From an uncultured Bacteroidales bacterium (GTDB lineage Bacteria > Bacteroidota > Bacteroidia > Bacteroidales > Muribaculaceae): a DNA stretch of 64,000 bases. The stretch spans positions 1 to 64,000 of the forward strand of contig CACZHT010000008.1 of the NCBI GenBank assembly GCA_902781045.1, read 5' to 3'. Positions 62,384 to 64,000 of this stretch are shown here, piece by piece (position 1 is the first letter of the stretch; each line of letters begins with the position of its first letter). The notes beneath the pieces were generated by a model, which did no database searches, was not told the DNA's origin, and worked only from the letters and a program-made list of their open reading frames with translations. The position numbers were made by a program, and so were the translations under genes.

Positions 62384-62537
62384 GTAGTAAATTAGTAGTG
62401 TTGTAAAGTAGCGAAGCCGTTACATGGTCATTTTTAATTCATAATTCATAATTTATAATTGTGGATTGAGCATTGTGGATTGAGCATTGGCTGGAGGTGG
62501 GTTGGGTAACGGCTTCACTACCCCACTACTTCACTAC
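62384..62537. repeat. Imperfect inverted repeat overlapping the end of waaA
   Basis: GTAGTaaAtTAGTaGtGttGTAaAGTAGcGAAGCCGTTAC (62384-62423) is the imperfect complement of 62506-62537. The right arm encodes the last residues of WaaA (KSSEVVG). The loop holds AATTCATAATT words and a direct repeat GTGGATTGAGCATT (62461 and 62475). Confidence 0.75.
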
Positions 62538-63774
62538 TTTTAATATGCTGTTTTATTTGGTCATAGATGAGTTGAGTGGCCCCCAGGTGGCTCTGGATGT
62601 AGTGTTCGGCTATCGAGCCAGCACGGCGCAGCTCGTCGGTGTCGCTGAGCAGGCGGTCCATCACCGAACGGAACTCATCGGCTGTGCTCACGGCGAAGCC
62701 GCCGCCGCAGGCTATCAGGTCCTTGGCCTCGCTGAACTTGTGGTAGTTGGGACCGAAAATCACGGGCATGCCATAGACTGCTGCCTCGTTGATGTTGTGG
62801 ATGCCGGCACCGAAACCGCCGCCCACCATCGCAATCTGCCCATAGCGGTAGAGCGATGACAACAGCCCGAAACTGTCGATGATGATGCAGTCGAGTTGCG
62901 ACGATGTCGCGGGCAGGGCCTGACTGAACAGGCCGGTAGGACGCTTGATGCGCGACATGATGGCCAGCAGACGCTCGCGGTCAAACTCATGGGGGGCAAT
63001 GATGAGTTTCATGCCGGGGTGAGTGTTGAAGTAGGGAATCATCAAGTCCTCGTCGGGTTCCCACGAGCTGCCCATGACTACTGTCAAGCGGGCTGTGGAC
63101 ACAAAACGCTCGATGGTAGGGAATTGCTTGGTCTGCTCGCGCACATGAGCCACGCGGTCAAAGCGGGTGTCGCCGCTCACCTCCACCTGATGGATGCCGA
63201 TGCCCTGAAGCAGTTGGCGCGACTCCTCGTTCTGGACGAACAGCTTGTCAAAGTGGCTCAGAATCTTGCGCATCTTGCCGCCCCAAGGCTTGAAAAACAC
63301 TTGGCTGGGACGGAAGATGGCCGAAATGCTGTAGGTCGGGATGCCGCGGCGGTCCAGCTCATGCAGGTAGTTGCCCCAGAACTCATACTTGACAAAGATG
63401 GCCATCGACGGCTTGACCAGGTCGAGAAACGTCTTGACATTGCCAGGCAGGTCAAACGGCAGGTAGCACACGGCATCCACTTGGTTGTAGTTCTTGCGCA
63501 CCTCGTAGCCCGAGGGAGAGAAGAACGACAACAGGATGCGGGCATTGGGGTGGTCGCGCCGAATCATCTCGATGAGCGGACGGCCCTGCTCGAACTCGCC
63601 CAGCGACGAGGCGTGTATCCAGATGTAGCCTCCGGCGGGATGCAGGTGCTCGCGCAGGTAGGAGAATGTGCGAGACTGGCCCTCAAGCAGCAGACGCGCT
63701 TTCCGGTTCTTGACCGAGGCCAGGCGCACTGCCAGTTTATATGCCGAGATTCCTATGTTGTAGAGCGGGTCCAT
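62518..63774 (-). CDS. waaA: 3-deoxy-D-manno-octulosonic acid (KDO) transferase WaaA
   Basis: 418 residues. Adds KDO to lipid A precursor at the inner membrane. An N-terminal hydrophobic/amphipathic segment, HASSLGEFEQGRPLIE (acceptor-site motif), VKYEFWGNYLHEL, SGDTRFDRV, and a nucleotide-sugar binding EAAVYGMPVIFGPNYHKFSEA are present. The C-terminal tail is taken from an inverted repeat. It is upstream of NagB-LmbE. Confidence 0.93.
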   Translation of the reverse strand: MDPLYNIGISAYKLAVRLASVKNRKARLLLEGQSRTFSYLREHLHPAGGYIWIHASSLGEFEQGRPLIEMIRRDHPNARILLSFFSPSGYEVRKNYNQVDAVCYLPFDLPGNVKTFLDLVKPSMAIFVKYEFWGNYLHELDRRGIPTYSISAIFRPSQVFFKPWGGKMRKILSHFDKLFVQNEESRQLLQGIGIHQVEVSGDTRFDRVAHVREQTKQFPTIERFVSTARLTVVMGSSWEPDEDLMIPYFNTHPGMKLIIAPHEFDRERLLAIMSRIKRPTGLFSQALPATSSQLDCIIIDSFGLLSSLYRYGQIAMVGGGFGAGIHNINEAAVYGMPVIFGPNYHKFSEAKDLIACGGGFAVSTADEFRSVMDRLLSDTDELRRAGSIAEHYIQSHLGATQLIYDQIKQHIKSSEVVG

Positions 63775-63786
63775 GTTGTCTGTGGT

Positions 63787-64000
63787 CTAGAAAATAGGGT
63801 TAATCGGGCGAGTGCCCTTGTTGATGTGGCGGCCTGTGCCACCGATGTTGAAGCGGCAGCTCAGTTGCTGCCAGAAGCCGGTGATGCGGTCGGTGGCATG
63901 GAACGTGAGAACAGCACTGACATCCACCTTGTCGTTGCTGAACAGGTGGCCTCGCACGTCGGTGCGGCTGTAGAAGCGGCTGCGGTAGTAGGGGTCGCCA
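63787..64000 (-). CDS. C-terminal part of an unidentified protein (truncated by window)
   Basis: The frame ending at TAG 63787-63789 runs off the window edge. It reads FYSRTDVRGHLFSNDKVDVS ... LSCRFNIGGTGRHINKGTRPINPIF, with alternating polar/hydrophobic residues that could be outer-membrane strands. Too little is seen to name it. Confidence 0.6.
   Translation of the reverse strand, partial: GDPYYRSRFYSRTDVRGHLFSNDKVDVSAVLTFHATDRITGFWQQLSCRFNIGGTGRHINKGTRPINPIF

Overview
The window is a chromosomal segment from a member of the Bacteroidales (Muribaculaceae or Prevotellaceae fit best; species not determinable). The evidence is: promoters of the Bacteroidetes type (TAnnTTTG at -7, sometimes TTTG/TTGG about 20 bases upstream), A/T-rich leaders rather than Shine-Dalgarno sites, type IX-like C-terminal tails on secreted proteins, a PorW/SprE-like TPR lipoprotein, NigD-like, DUF3467 and DUF1573 proteins, a NagB-LmbE fusion, and KDO transferase (outer membrane with LPS).

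Layout. 1-545: a tandem array of G/C-rich hairpins. 546-1718: iron-type alcohol dehydrogenase. 2095-11872: a four-gene restriction/defence-like operon (PLD-helicase, Eco57I-like adenine methyltransferase, a DUF3293-like protein, an AlbA_2/Schlafen-type protein) closed by a hairpin terminator. 11972-15322: two small unknown genes, then a bacterial PARG (TIGR02452-like) and a fusion of an ADP-ribosyltransferase-like domain with a NADAR domain: an ADP-ribosylation cassette. 15319-19623: a block of six minus-strand genes, mostly unknown, including a small protein with two aspartic-protease DTG motifs and a WG-repeat-like protein. 20026-30044: Sel1-repeat protein, AAA+ ATPase and an AddB-like/AddA-like helicase-nuclease pair. 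Together 2-30 kb reads as an accessory, probably anti-phage, island.

30163-43327 is mostly housekeeping: LolD, NigD-like, DUF3467, CysS, a glycosyltransferase, a candidate small RNA, the PorW-like protein, Nudix, a PrcB-like lipoprotein, MeaB and two DUF1573 proteins. 43328-53671 is a repeat-rich accessory stretch: Fic protein with a perfect palindromic operator-like site, two large secreted proteins (M6 protease with dockerin-like repeats; a type IX-tailed unknown), a truncated and an intact DUF4143 ATPase, and at least five copies of a hairpin repeat. 53672-64000: AraC/TPR regulator and AlbA_2 regulator operon, RNase R, a lipoprotein, NagB-LmbE (with an apparently degenerate NagB active site), WaaA and the end of one more gene.

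The most interesting items are the ART-NADAR fusion next to a PARG (a self-contained write/erase ADP-ribosylation module), the PLD-helicase/methyltransferase/AlbA_2 operon, the non-canonical AddAB-like pair, the candidate ~115-nt RNA at 34.57-34.69 kb, and several families of intergenic hairpin repeats. No tRNA, rRNA, CRISPR array or recognisable transposase was seen.
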